Below, piece by piece: positions 1-7,368 of a stretch of 12,778 nt of DNA (the stretch's first letter is position 1; every line of letters begins with the position of its first letter). This DNA is from JAULZV01 sp964401885 (GTDB taxonomy: Bacteria > Patescibacteriota > Minisyncoccia > Phycocordibacterales > JAACPR01). The stretch is from NCBI GenBank assembly GCA_964401885.1, contig CAYOAC010000019.1:1-12778 (forward strand), written 5' to 3'. The notes under the pieces were generated by a model. That model searched no databases. It saw only the letters and a program-made list of their open reading frames with translations, and was not told the DNA's origin. A program made the translations under genes and the position numbers.

Positions 1-126
1 GCGACTTATTTTGATTCATCAAAATAGAAGTACTCTTGTGGTGCGACTTATTTTGATTCATCAAAATAGAAGTACTCTTGTAGTGCGACTTATTTTGATT
101 CATCAAAATAGAAGTACTCTTGTAGT
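1..126. repeat. Tandem array of three 42-bp repeats, each containing a hairpin
   Basis: Three head-to-tail 42-bp units lie at 1-42, 43-84 and 85-126. They are identical except for one base (g at 41, a in the other two copies). The window edge cuts the array, so more copies may lie to the left. Each unit holds a perfect 8-bp inverted repeat, TATTTTGA and TCAAAATA around a TTCA loop (7-26, 49-68, 91-110). Because 42 is divisible by three, one frame on each strand stays open through the array. The plus frame from position 2 would repeat a 14-residue unit (RLILIHQNRSTLVV) and stop at 185-187. I see no start codon for it and think the array is more likely non-coding. Confidence 0.9.
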
Positions 127-149
127 GCGGGGCGGCGAAGCCACCCCGC
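127..149. other. GC-rich hairpin after the repeat array
   Basis: A 10-bp stem closes on a GAA triloop, GCGGGGCGGC against GCCACCCCGC, with one mismatch that becomes a G-U wobble if the minus strand is transcribed. No T-run follows on either strand, so it is not a classic intrinsic terminator. Its core resembles the hairpins at 10108-10128 and 12538-12556, so it may belong to the same class of gene-end structure in this genome. Confidence 0.55.
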
Positions 150-174
150 ATATAAAGCACTTCAGGAGGAAAAG

Positions 175-273
175 GTGTCTCTTTTAATTTATCTATTATA
201 TGTGAATCCTCTAGTATATGTATTTTATATGTCATTTACTGACTATATAAAACTTGATATGATGTTTTTATAA
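175..273 (+). CDS. Possible 32-aa hydrophobic small protein or leader peptide upstream of serS
   Basis: A GTG start at 175 is preceded by AGGAGG (164-169) at 5-nt spacing, the most consensus-like Shine-Dalgarno sequence I found in the window. The frame runs 32 codons to TAA at 271-273 and ends 12 bp before serS. The peptide is mostly hydrophobic, with many Leu, Tyr, Val and Ile residues and an Asp-Tyr-Ile-Lys-Leu-Asp segment near the end, so it could be a membrane microprotein or a leader peptide. It has only one serine codon early (codon 2, TCT) and one later (TCA), so serine-codon attenuation is not suggested. Chance is a real alternative: the frame is short and AT-rich, and a possible serS promoter lies inside it. 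Confidence 0.25.
   Translation: MSLLIYLLYVNPLVYVFYMSFTDYIKLDMMFL
235..263 (+). promoter_or_regulatory. Possible serS operon promoter
   Basis: TTTACT (235-240) and TATGAT (258-263) are separated by 17 bp and would start RNA near 270, about 16 nt before the serS ATG. A second option is a −10-like TATAAA at 269-274, which would give an almost leaderless transcript but has no matching −35. The choice is weak in such AT-rich DNA. Confidence 0.35.
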
Positions 274-285
274 AGAAATAATAAT

Positions 286-1554
286 ATGTTAGACATAAAA
301 TTCATAAGAGAAAATAAGGATTTGATCAAAATGGGTGCCAAAAAGAAGCATTTAAATTTTGATGTTGATCAACTTCTAGAAATAGATGATAAACGAAGAG
401 CTTTATTATTAGTTGTTGAAGAAATGAGGGCCAAACAAAACGAGGTGGGTCAAAGAATTGCAACAGTAGCACCAGAAGAAAAACAAAAAATTCTAGCCGA
501 GATGACTCTTTTAAAATCTGATTTACAAAAAGAAGAAGAAAAATTGAAAGACGTAATGAGTGATTGGAGAAAATTAATGCTTGAAGTTCCAAATATTCCA
601 GATATGTCTGTTCCAGAAGGAAAGGATGATTCTGAAAATGTTGAAGTTAGAACTTGGGGTGAAATTCCAAAATTTGATTTTCAACCTAAAAGTCATATTG
701 AACTTATGAATGATCTTGATTTAGCTGATTTTGAAAGAGGAACAAAAATTGCAGGATTTCGAGGTTATGTATTAAAAAATGAAGCAGCGCTACTTCAACA
801 AGCTGTTATACAATTCACTTTGCATCACATGGTTTCAAAAGGTTTTACTCCTATGATTGTTCCATCTCTTGTTCGAAGAGAAACTCTAATGGGAACAGGA
901 TATCTTCCACAAGGTGAAGATGATTTGTATAAAACTCAAGATGACGAATTTTTGGCTGGGACAGGAGAAGTTTCAACAATGTCTTATTACAGTGATGAGA
1001 TTTTGGAAAAAGCAAAACTTCCAATTAAATTTATTGCTTTCTCAACTTGTTTTAGACGAGAAGCCGGAAGTCATGGTAAGCAGACAAAAGGTATTTATCG
1101 AGTTCATGAATTTTATAAATTAGAACAAGTTGTGCTTTGTGAAGCTGATCATACTGAATCTGTAAAATGGCATGAACAGCTTACATTGAACGCCGAAGAA
1201 GTTCTACAAGCCTTCAGTTTACCACACCGAGTGGTTGTTAACTGTGGAGGTGATCTTGGTCTTGGGCAAGTAAAAAAATACGACATCGAAGCTTGGATGC
1301 CATCAGAAAACAAATACGGTGAAACTCATTCGTCTTCTTATTTTCATGATTTTCAAACAAGAAGACTTAACATTAGGTATGCCGATAGTGACGGAAGAAA
1401 TAAATTGGTTCACTCATTAAATAATACCGCGATTGCTGTTCCTAGAGTTTTGATTCAAATTTTAGAAAATAATCAACAAGCTGATGGTTCAGTTGTTATT
1501 CCTGAAGTACTAAGACCATACATGGCTGGTATTGAGAAAATTGTAAAAAAATAA
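286..1554 (+). CDS. serS: Seryl-tRNA synthetase (class II)
   Basis: Charges tRNA-Ser with serine in the cytoplasm. The 422-residue length fits the family. Residues 1-100 are charged and helical, as expected for the tRNA-binding coiled-coil arm. The catalytic core follows: TGEV at 226-229 matches the serine-contacting TxE loop, motif 2 runs about 252-280 (FRREAGSHG, then RVHEFYKLE), and motif 3 about 377-395 (HSLNNTAIAVPR, then ILENNQ) with the ATP-contacting Arg387. The usual CSNF segment before DFQxRR reads SSSYFHDFQTRR, and the motif 3 glycines differ from the common NGSGLAVGR, so this is a divergent bacterial type. It starts at an ATG in the AATAATATG context seen elsewhere in the operon, without a Shine-Dalgarno sequence. 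It is first in the operon, and the next gene begins 1 bp after its stop. Confidence 0.97.
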   Translation: MLDIKFIRENKDLIKMGAKKKHLNFDVDQLLEIDDKRRALLLVVEEMRAKQNEVGQRIATVAPEEKQKILAEMTLLKSDLQKEEEKLKDVMSDWRKLMLEVPNIPDMSVPEGKDDSENVEVRTWGEIPKFDFQPKSHIELMNDLDLADFERGTKIAGFRGYVLKNEAALLQQAVIQFTLHHMVSKGFTPMIVPSLVRRETLMGTGYLPQGEDDLYKTQDDEFLAGTGEVSTMSYYSDEILEKAKLPIKFIAFSTCFRREAGSHGKQTKGIYRVHEFYKLEQVVLCEADHTESVKWHEQLTLNAEEVLQAFSLPHRVVVNCGGDLGLGQVKKYDIEAWMPSENKYGETHSSSYFHDFQTRRLNIRYADSDGRNKLVHSLNNTAIAVPRVLIQILENNQQADGSVVIPEVLRPYMAGIEKIVKK

Positions 1555-1555
1555 T

Positions 1556-2368
1556 ATGTCTAGCCAAAGATATATTTCAGACACTCTTAAAAGAAAAAAA
1601 AATAAGGTTAAAAAAATAAAATTATATATAATTTTATTTTTTACTGTTGTTTTTTTGGGTGTTTTTGTATATTTGACTCAATTAAAACAAATACAAATTT
1701 CAGATATTAAAATTTTTGGAAATGTTTTTGTATATAAAAGAGAGATTGAGAATAAGGCTAATTCAGTTTTGAATAAAAAAATTTTTGGTTTTATACCAAA
1801 AAGAAATTTTTATTTTTTTTCTGCTGAAGAATTAGAAAAAGAGATTAAGAAAAATCCTGCGATCATATCTGTAAAGATAAGAACAGAATTTCCAAACTCT
1901 TTATTTATAGAAATTGAAGAACAAGAAAAAGAGATGATTTATTGCACTTCTGTAGAACACGTAGATTGTTTATATATAAATAAGTCTGGTTTTATTTATG
2001 CTAGAGTTAATGACTTTATAATTCCTGAACAGGAGGTGATTCTTTATAACGAACAAGGTTCTCAAAAAATAACGGATGTTGTTATGAATGAAAATGTATA
2101 TAAAGAGCTTTCACTTTTTATTAAAAATCTTACTAGACAAGAAATTAGAGTAGGAGAAGTTTATCTCAAAAAAGACGGGGTAGTCGAATTGGTTACTAGA
2201 GAAAAATCTAGAATAATAACTTCTATATATGATGACTATCAAAAAGATTTTTCTAATTTTTTAGCCTTATTTGATAAGGAAGTTATTAAAAAGAATGAAT
2301 TGAATAATTTTGAATATTTTGACTTAAGATTTGGGAACAAAGTATACTACAAAAATAAAACAAACTGA
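1556..2368 (+). CDS. ftsQ: FtsQ/DivIB-like cell division protein with POTRA domain
   Basis: A bitopic divisome protein that, in the family, links FtsB/FtsL to the septal peptidoglycan machinery. A basic cytoplasmic tail (residues 1-21, rich in Lys and Arg) leads into one membrane helix (about 22-41). A POTRA-like domain follows at about 46-122, including IQISDIKIFGN, a helix EELEKEIKKNPAI and the strand pattern VKIRTEFPNSLFIEIEEQE, which is typical of FtsQ. The rest (124-260) fits the extracytoplasmic beta domain, with a GFIYA segment near 145-149 as in other FtsQ proteins. Cys130 and Cys138 could form a disulfide. The length (270 aa) is normal. It starts 1 bp after serS with no Shine-Dalgarno sequence, and its TGA stop is part of an extended −10 for the next gene. 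Confidence 0.85.
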   Translation: MSSQRYISDTLKRKKNKVKKIKLYIILFFTVVFLGVFVYLTQLKQIQISDIKIFGNVFVYKREIENKANSVLNKKIFGFIPKRNFYFFSAEELEKEIKKNPAIISVKIRTEFPNSLFIEIEEQEKEMIYCTSVEHVDCLYINKSGFIYARVNDFIIPEQEVILYNEQGSQKITDVVMNENVYKELSLFIKNLTRQEIRVGEVYLKKDGVVELVTREKSRIITSIYDDYQKDFSNFLALFDKEVIKKNELNNFEYFDLRFGNKVYYKNKTN

Positions 2369-2374
2369 TATAAT
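2366..2374 (+). promoter_or_regulatory. Possible internal extended −10 promoter
   Basis: TGATATAAT is a perfect TGn extended −10 element. Its TGA is also the ftsQ stop codon. RNA would start near 2381, about 3 nt before the next ATG (2384), giving an almost leaderless message for the small membrane protein and the downstream genes. No convincing −35 is visible, which extended −10 promoters can tolerate. Confidence 0.4.
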
Positions 2375-2383
2375 ATGTAATAT

Positions 2384-2791
2384 ATGAAGTTTTTTATGAT
2401 AGGGCCATATTATATATATTGGCATTATACTCAAGGTTTGGCCGAATTAATTAAAAACTTTTGGAATTTTGTAATTTTTGAACTCCATTTTTTTTCGGTT
2501 ACTGATTTGTTAAGAACACTTTTTTCACCTTTCCAAAGATTAAAAGAAAATTACGGAGGTAATATAACTGATTTAGAAAATATCCTATCTACTTTTGTGG
2601 TTAATATTATTATGAGAATAATAGGACTGCTTGTTAGAACTTTTATCCTTGTCTTCGCATTTGTTTCTTTAACGCTGACTTTTCTATTATTTCCATTGAT
2701 TATTATTTTCTGGTTAGTTCTTCCTGTGTTACTTTTGATTCTTATGACTGGTGCGATTTGGGCATATATAAAATATCGAATTAGAATTTAA
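2384..2791 (+). CDS. Small integral membrane protein of unknown function
   Basis: The protein has 135 residues and I recognise no named family. The first 60 residues are aromatic-rich and partly amphipathic (YYIYWHY, FWNFVIFELHFF), with RTLFSPFQRLKENYGG before the membrane part. Residues about 70-130 are strongly hydrophobic and would form two closely spaced membrane helices with a short positively charged tail (KYRIRI). It lies 15 bp after ftsQ and 5 bp before the membrane-anchored Clp-like ATPase, so a role as a membrane partner of that ATPase is a reasonable but unproven guess. The start follows the TAATATATG context without a Shine-Dalgarno sequence. Confidence 0.75.
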   Translation: MKFFMIGPYYIYWHYTQGLAELIKNFWNFVIFELHFFSVTDLLRTLFSPFQRLKENYGGNITDLENILSTFVVNIIMRIIGLLVRTFILVFAFVSLTLTFLLFPLIIIFWLVLPVLLLILMTGAIWAYIKYRIRI

Positions 2792-2796
2792 ATAAT

Positions 2797-5206
2797 ATGA
2801 ATTATTACAAAATACAAGAATATAAAAGAGAAGTTCATCCGGCGTTAGTTCTAGATCAAGTTTTCCCTTATCGTGTAAGAAAATTTTTAAGAAAGTTATT
2901 GTTACTAGCAATAATAACGTTTTTAATTATTGCAATTCTTCCTTTCAAAATTTTAATAGTTCACACTTACTTAATTAGATCTTTGTTTGTATTGTCAATT
3001 TGTTTTTATATTTGGAACAGTATTATTGAAATGATGTATCGATCTTATTACTTTGAAGAAAACAGAGTAGATATTCGTGTATTAAACATACTTAATTCTG
3101 CGAAGCAAACAAGTGATATGACTAATTTATTTTTTTCAAATGAATTAGGGCAATACGTTATGTATCGATTAGGATATTCAAAAGATGAACTTGATGAATT
3201 TTTGAAAAATAAAACTGACATTGTTACAAAAAATGAATTTGAAATTATTGAAAATGATGATTCAAAAGTTTCTTTTGCAGAATTTGGATATTCTCTTGCT
3301 CATTTTGATTCAGATCTTTCTCAATTTTTAAGAAAAAAAGGTGTAACTGTTGCTGATTTTAAACAAGCTTTGGAATGGGTTGCACGTATGGACATGTCGG
3401 TTAGAGAATCAGAAAGATGGTGGACAAGAGATAATTTACTTAGGATACCTAGTATTGGTAAAAATCTTTCTTTCGGACAAGTTTATTATCTAGAAACTTA
3501 TGGACATAATATTTATCGAGATACCTCTTATNNNNNNNNNNCAACTTGGAGAAAAATGGAGAACATATAAGTCTTCTGTAAATAAGATAGAAGCAGTTCT
3601 TTCAAAATCTAACGGTGGCAATATTTTACTTACCGCACATGAAGTTTATTTAACTTTGGATGCAATAGCTTCTCTCGGAAAAGAAATTCAAAGAGGAACT
3701 GTTTTGCCAACTTTAGAAAATAAAAGAATTTATATTCTTGATGGAAACATTTTGATTTCAAGCTATGAAGATAAGGCGGAATTTGAAAGTGCTTTTGAAA
3801 AAGTCTTACTGCAAGCAGCACGAGCCGGAAATGTAATTTTGGTAATTCCAAGTTTTTCAGATTTTGTTTTGAATACTCATTCGATAGGGATTGATGTAAA
3901 AGATATTATCAGAGAATCTCTTCATTCATCTAATTTACAAATTATTGCAACTTCAAGTGAAAAATCTTTTCATGAAGTTTTAGAAACAGATTTGGACTTG
4001 ATGACTAGTTTTGAAAAAATTCACCTCGATGAATTCGATGAACATCAAACAATTTCTATCTTGCAAAATGAAGTTTTACGAGCAGAGAGAGAAGAAGGGG
4101 TCTTCTTTACATATCAAGCTGTTAAAAAAATAGTTGAAAGCGCAGATAGATATTTTTCGGATACGTCCTTATTGGATAAGAGTGTTGATATTTTGTATGA
4201 AGTTATACCTGCCGTAAAACAAGAAGGACTTTATATTATTACAAAAGAACATGTTGAAAAATTAATTACAGATAAAACAGGAATTTCTATTGGAAAAATT
4301 TCCAAAGAAGAATCGTCAAAACTTTCACATATTCAAGAGGAAATGAAAAAGAAAGTTGTTGGACAAGATAAAGCTATAGAAGCTGTATGTGATGCAATGT
4401 TAAGAGCAAGAACAGGTCTTGCTAACCCAAAACGACCATTAGCCTCATTTTTATTTGTTGGTCCAACAGGGGTTGGTAAAACAGAAACTGCAAAAGCTCT
4501 TGCTTCACTTTTTTTCTTAAGTGAAGAAAATATGCTGAGAAGTGATATGAGTGAGTATTCTGATGCAGATGCTCTGACCAGGATGATTGGTAATGGAGAA
4601 CATGCGGGTATCTTTGCTTCAAAAGTTAGAGAAAGAGGAAATGGAGTTTTATTATTGGATGAATTTGAAAAAGCTTCTAGAGAAGTTCATGATTTATTTT
4701 TGCAAATTATTGATGAGGGTTATTTTACAGATGGGAGAGGAGAAAGAATTACTATGAGAAATTTTATTATTATTGCAACATCAAACGCAGGTAGTGAAAT
4801 GTTTTCAAAATTAAATAGTTCTCATTTAGAAAAACAAGAAATAATTGATTATGTTATTGCTCAGCACATATTAAGATCAGAATTATTAAACAGATTTGAT
4901 GAGGTTGTTGTATTTGAACCATTGGAGAAAGAAAATCTTTTACACATTGCAGAAATTGCTATTAAAAAGTTTGTAAACAGGTTAGACCAAAGAGGAATAA
5001 CTTTAAAAGAAACACCGGAACTAGCTCAACACTTGGTTAAGGTGGGAACAAGTTCCGTTTTTGGTGCAAGAGAAATAAATAGAGTTATTACAAAAGAATT
5101 AGAATCAAAAATAGCTCAATCTTTAGTCTTGGGAGATTTGTTTGAAGGTGATACAATCTCTTTTACTGTTTCTAATAATGAATTAGAGATACAAAAATAT
5201 TCATGA
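2797..5206 (+). CDS. Membrane-anchored ClpC-like AAA+ ATPase with degenerate D1 domain (interrupted by assembly gap)
   Basis: I read this as one gene of about 800 residues, split by the gap at 3532-3541. The two halves lie in different frames only because the 10 Ns are a placeholder; a true gap divisible by three would join them. The N-terminal part has two membrane helices (residues about 33-50 and 57-76), then a helical region resembling a Clp N-domain and linker. After the gap comes a D1-like segment (3605-3870) whose order matches ClpC, but the Walker A loop reads TAHEVYLT and the Walker B region reads VILVIPSFSDF, so it should not bind or hydrolyse ATP. The second domain is intact: Walker A GPTGVGKT (4460-4483), Walker B LLLDEFEK (Asp 4658), sensor 1 ATSNAG, arginine finger LLNRFDE, sensor 2 GAREINR. 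No [LIV]GF ClpP-docking tripeptide is visible between sensor 1 and the arginine finger. It is probably an unfoldase or remodeller at the membrane. It overlaps the next gene by 4 bp. Confidence 0.85.
3532..3541. other. Assembly gap (10 Ns)
   Basis: A run of ten N bases lies inside the Clp-like gene, just before its D1-like domain. The round length suggests a scaffolding placeholder of unknown real size, so the apparent frame change across it should not be taken as a frameshift. Confidence 0.98.
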
Positions 5207-6213
5207 TTAAGAAAATTATTTTAACTTCATTTTTTTCAGTGGCGATTGTTTGTGGTATGGCTTTTGGATATGGAGCAACTAAAGTCTTGAAAACTTCATA
5301 TGCAATGGCACAAGAATCAGTTTCTCCTGTTGTTTCTGGATTTCTTTCAGAATATATTTCAAAAATAAAATTTATAAAAGAAGATAATGTTTCTATGGGT
5401 GGGCCTGCAGCAGTTGAAATAATTGAAACTAATTTTAATAGAGACACCGAACATTCAGACAAATCTTTTGAAATTAAAAAAAATAAAAAATCCCCTCAAA
5501 TTTCTGCTTTAAGTTATCTTGTTGCCGATCTCGAAACGGGAAAAGTTCTCGCTTCTCAAAATATTAATGATCAATTGCCGATTGCTTCTGTCACAAAACT
5601 CATGACCGCAATTGTTGCTGATGAGAGCTTAGGATTGGATACTCAAACAACTTTGCAAAGTGAAGCCATAAACACATATGGAACTCAGGGAGAATTGAAG
5701 AAAGGTGAAAAATATACTGTGGCAGAATTATTTTATCCATTATTACTCGAATCAAGTAATGACGCCGCTGAAGCTCTTGCTCAAGTTAAAGATAGAGAGA
5801 GTTTTATTCAGGATATGAATTCAAAGGCTTCATCTATTGGTTTATTGAATACTTATTATGATGATGCTAGTGGTCTTTCTTCAGAAAACACTTCAACAGT
5901 TACTGATCTTTTTAGATTGGCTCAATATATTTCAAAATACAGAAATTATATTTTTGACATATCAACACAATTAACTAAAGAAATAAGGGGAAAGACCTGG
6001 TTAAATAATTCTAGGTTTAGAAGTGATAAAAATTATGTTGGAGGGAAAAATGGTTTTACGGATGAAGCACAAAAAACACAATTAGTTTTATTTAAAGAAA
6101 ATTTTTCTGGTGAAGAAAGAATAATTACTTATATTATTTTACATAGCAGTGACGTCGGAGCAGATATAAAAAATCTCAGAAACTTTGTACATAAAAATGT
6201 AGCTTATAAATAA
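5203..6213 (+). CDS. D-alanyl-D-alanine carboxypeptidase, PBP5/S11 family
   Basis: Trims the terminal D-Ala from peptidoglycan stem peptides outside the membrane. An N-terminal hydrophobic segment (about 5-25) acts as a signal or anchor and is followed by a spacer of about 75 residues. The catalytic domain begins near 100 (SYLVADLETGKVL). The active-site motifs are visible: SxxK as SVTK (Ser129, Lys132), SxN as SSN (184-186), and KTG as the conservative KNG (282-284) in GGKNGFTDEA. The C-terminal PBP5 beta-sandwich and amphipathic anchor appear absent at 336 residues, so the N-terminal helix probably anchors it. The ATG overlaps the stop of the Clp-like gene (ATGA), implying translational coupling. 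It is last in the operon and ends 6 bp before a terminator shared with the opposing gene. A dead copy of this fold occurs in the protein at 11223-12533. Confidence 0.92.
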   Translation: MIKKIILTSFFSVAIVCGMAFGYGATKVLKTSYAMAQESVSPVVSGFLSEYISKIKFIKEDNVSMGGPAAVEIIETNFNRDTEHSDKSFEIKKNKKSPQISALSYLVADLETGKVLASQNINDQLPIASVTKLMTAIVADESLGLDTQTTLQSEAINTYGTQGELKKGEKYTVAELFYPLLLESSNDAAEALAQVKDRESFIQDMNSKASSIGLLNTYYDDASGLSSENTSTVTDLFRLAQYISKYRNYIFDISTQLTKEIRGKTWLNNSRFRSDKNYVGGKNGFTDEAQKTQLVLFKENFSGEERIITYIILHSSDVGADIKNLRNFVHKNVAYK

Positions 6214-6216
6214 ATG

Positions 6217-6252
6217 AAAAAAGTCGCGATTCCGGGGTGTAATCGCGACTTT
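6217..6252. terminator. Terminator between convergent genes
   Basis: A perfect 12-bp stem (AAAGTCGCGATT at 6220-6231 with AATCGCGACTTT at 6241-6252) encloses a 9-nt loop. Read on the minus strand it ends in six Ts (6222-6217), a strong intrinsic terminator for the GC-rich orphan gene. Read on the plus strand the T-run is only three, so it would end the carboxypeptidase operon less efficiently. Confidence 0.85.
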
Positions 6253-6329
6253 GAGAAGTCACAGAGGATATGGGCACAAAGTGCATTTTCCTTCAGTAAC
6301 TCGTAGTCCCTTCATGGAGAAGGGGTTTG
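6253..6329 (-). other. Structured 3' untranslated region of the GC-rich orphan gene
   Basis: Between the stop at 6330 and the terminator, the minus-strand transcript has two small hairpins. One is a 6-bp stem with a 5-nt loop (6308-6324, CCCTTC and GAAGGG), and the other is GCAC, AAA, GTGC (6274-6284). Their role is unknown; they may protect the 3' end. Confidence 0.4.
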
Positions 6330-7199
6330 TTAGGCAGCAACCGGGTTGCGGGGTTTGATCCTCCGTTCGATCGGCTTGGCCAGAACTTCCTTCCGTGTCG
6401 GCTTTGCATCCTTCGTTTCAAGGGTTTCGGCGACGACCGGTTCAACTTCGGCTTCAGGCTTCGCGTTTTTGCGCTTGCCTTGGGCCTTGAGCTTTGCGGC
6501 TGGGGCTTTTGGGGCCTTCGCTGCTTTCGGCTTTTTGACCTTGGCTTCACCGGTGACGACCGGGTCAGCTTCAGCCTTCACTTCTTCGACCACTGGGGCC
6601 GTTTGGGTGATGGGCTTTTCAACGACGGCTTTGATACGAGGATCCGGAATATCCTTCCATTCACCTTCGGCACCCTTGCGGGATTGGAAGACGAAATTGA
6701 ACTGATATCCGTTCTCTTCGTATGCTTTGAAGTCGTTGGCGAAGTCGCTGTTGGGATGCGTCAATTGCGACCAGAAACCTGTCCAAAAGTGGACACGGCC
6801 CCTGCTGACGATCTTCCCGTCGCGGGAAGTCGTCCGATAGACACGGACGATTGTGGCGTCACGCATCTTGTCGGTGATGATTTGCAACTCTTTGGCGGTG
6901 GTCCACACCGGCGACGAGTTCCGACCTTCGGCCGGGATCACGAAGATGATCGGGCTTCCCGCGTTAATCGGGAAGACCAAACCATCTGCACACTCCAGGA
7001 TCCGAATGGTCGGTTCCTCTAGCTCGCTGTTCAACTCAAAGCCGATGTTGTTACGGCTGGAGAGGTGAACTTTGCCGGTGGTGAAGCCGTAGTGAAAACC
7101 TGTTTCCAAAAAGTAGGAATTGGGTTCAATACGGACTTGCTGGGGTTCGACACCGATGAGGGCTGCGAATTTCTGACGGGCGGTTTGCTGGGTACTCAT
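6330..7199 (-). CDS. GC-rich orphan protein with Lys/Ala/Pro-rich tail (paralogue of the neighbouring gene)
   Basis: Unrecognised protein of 289 residues from the ATG at 7199 (295 if the upstream ATG at 7217 is used). I prefer 7199 because MSTQQT then lines up with MSNEQT of the neighbouring gene and the upstream ATG is buried in a leader hairpin. The first two thirds look like a compact alpha/beta domain with conserved WTTA, TIVRV and W-x-x-I-x-DPR segments. The last 95 or so residues are low-complexity, rich in Lys, Ala, Pro, Glu and Val (KAAKAPKAPAAK), as in DNA- or RNA-binding tails. There is no signal peptide or membrane helix. G+C is visibly far above all neighbours, also at third positions, suggesting acquisition from a donor of different composition. 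It has its own promoter and terminator. The function is unknown. Confidence 0.8.
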   Translation of the reverse strand: MSTQQTARQKFAALIGVEPQQVRIEPNSYFLETGFHYGFTTGKVHLSSRNNIGFELNSELEEPTIRILECADGLVFPINAGSPIIFVIPAEGRNSSPVWTTAKELQIITDKMRDATIVRVYRTTSRDGKIVSRGRVHFWTGFWSQLTHPNSDFANDFKAYEENGYQFNFVFQSRKGAEGEWKDIPDPRIKAVVEKPITQTAPVVEEVKAEADPVVTGEAKVKKPKAAKAPKAPAAKLKAQGKRKNAKPEAEVEPVVAETLETKDAKPTRKEVLAKPIERRIKPRNPVAA

Positions 7200-7209
7200 T
7201 TGTTTTGTG

Positions 7210-7259
7210 GGGAACATTAGGACAGTTTACGGGCATACATACCCACCTAATTGATTCCC
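7210..7259 (-). promoter_or_regulatory. Leader hairpin covering the upstream ATG
   Basis: The predicted 5' leader folds on itself on the minus strand. GGGAA (7259-7255) pairs with TTCCC (7214-7210), ATTAGG with CCTAAT (7251-7246 with 7221-7216), and an inner GGGTA/TGCCC hairpin fills the loop. The in-frame ATG at 7217 falls inside the stem, while the ATG at 7199 is just outside in an A-rich single-stranded stretch. Confidence 0.5.
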
Positions 7260-7263
7260 TAAT

Positions 7264-7291
7264 AGTATAGCATATTAACAGGATTTGTCAA
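7264..7291 (-). promoter_or_regulatory. Promoter of the GC-rich orphan gene
   Basis: On the minus strand, a perfect −35 TTGACA (7291-7286), a 16-bp spacer, TG-C, then −10 TATACT (7269-7264). This is the best consensus promoter in the window, with an extended −10. Transcription would start near 7257. Confidence 0.8.
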
Positions 7292-7318
7292 TACCTTTGT
7301 TATACTTATTTAAATATT

Positions 7319-7352
7319 AAAAAATCCGCACAATGCGATTGCAAAATGCGGA
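7319..7352 (-). terminator. Intrinsic terminator of the 192-residue orphan gene
   Basis: On the minus strand, TCCGCA and TGCGGA (7352-7347 with 7330-7325) pair, with an inner CAAT/ATTG helix, followed by six Ts (7324-7319). It lies 16 bp beyond the stop codon and separates this unit from the promoter of the next minus-strand gene. Confidence 0.75.
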
Positions 7353-7368
7353 CAGTAAATGAAAAGCG

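Noticed and set aside
1..126. CRISPR array
   Set aside because: The units are contiguous 42-bp copies with no variable spacers, and no cas gene is in the window.
1..187. C-terminal end of a repeat protein read from position 2
   Set aside because: The frame is open but no start is visible, the 14-residue unit does not resemble a known repeat, and the same array is also open on the other strand. Kept only as an alternative.
3500..3541. A real frameshift splitting the Clp-like gene into two genes
   Set aside because: The frame change occurs exactly across ten Ns of arbitrary length, and the two halves together give normal ClpC-like length and domain order.
6327..7068. Long plus-strand open frames opposite the GC-rich gene (231, 119 and 71 residues)
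   Set aside because: GC-rich DNA has few stop codons, so long shadow frames are expected. The minus strand has the promoter, terminator and paralogue support.
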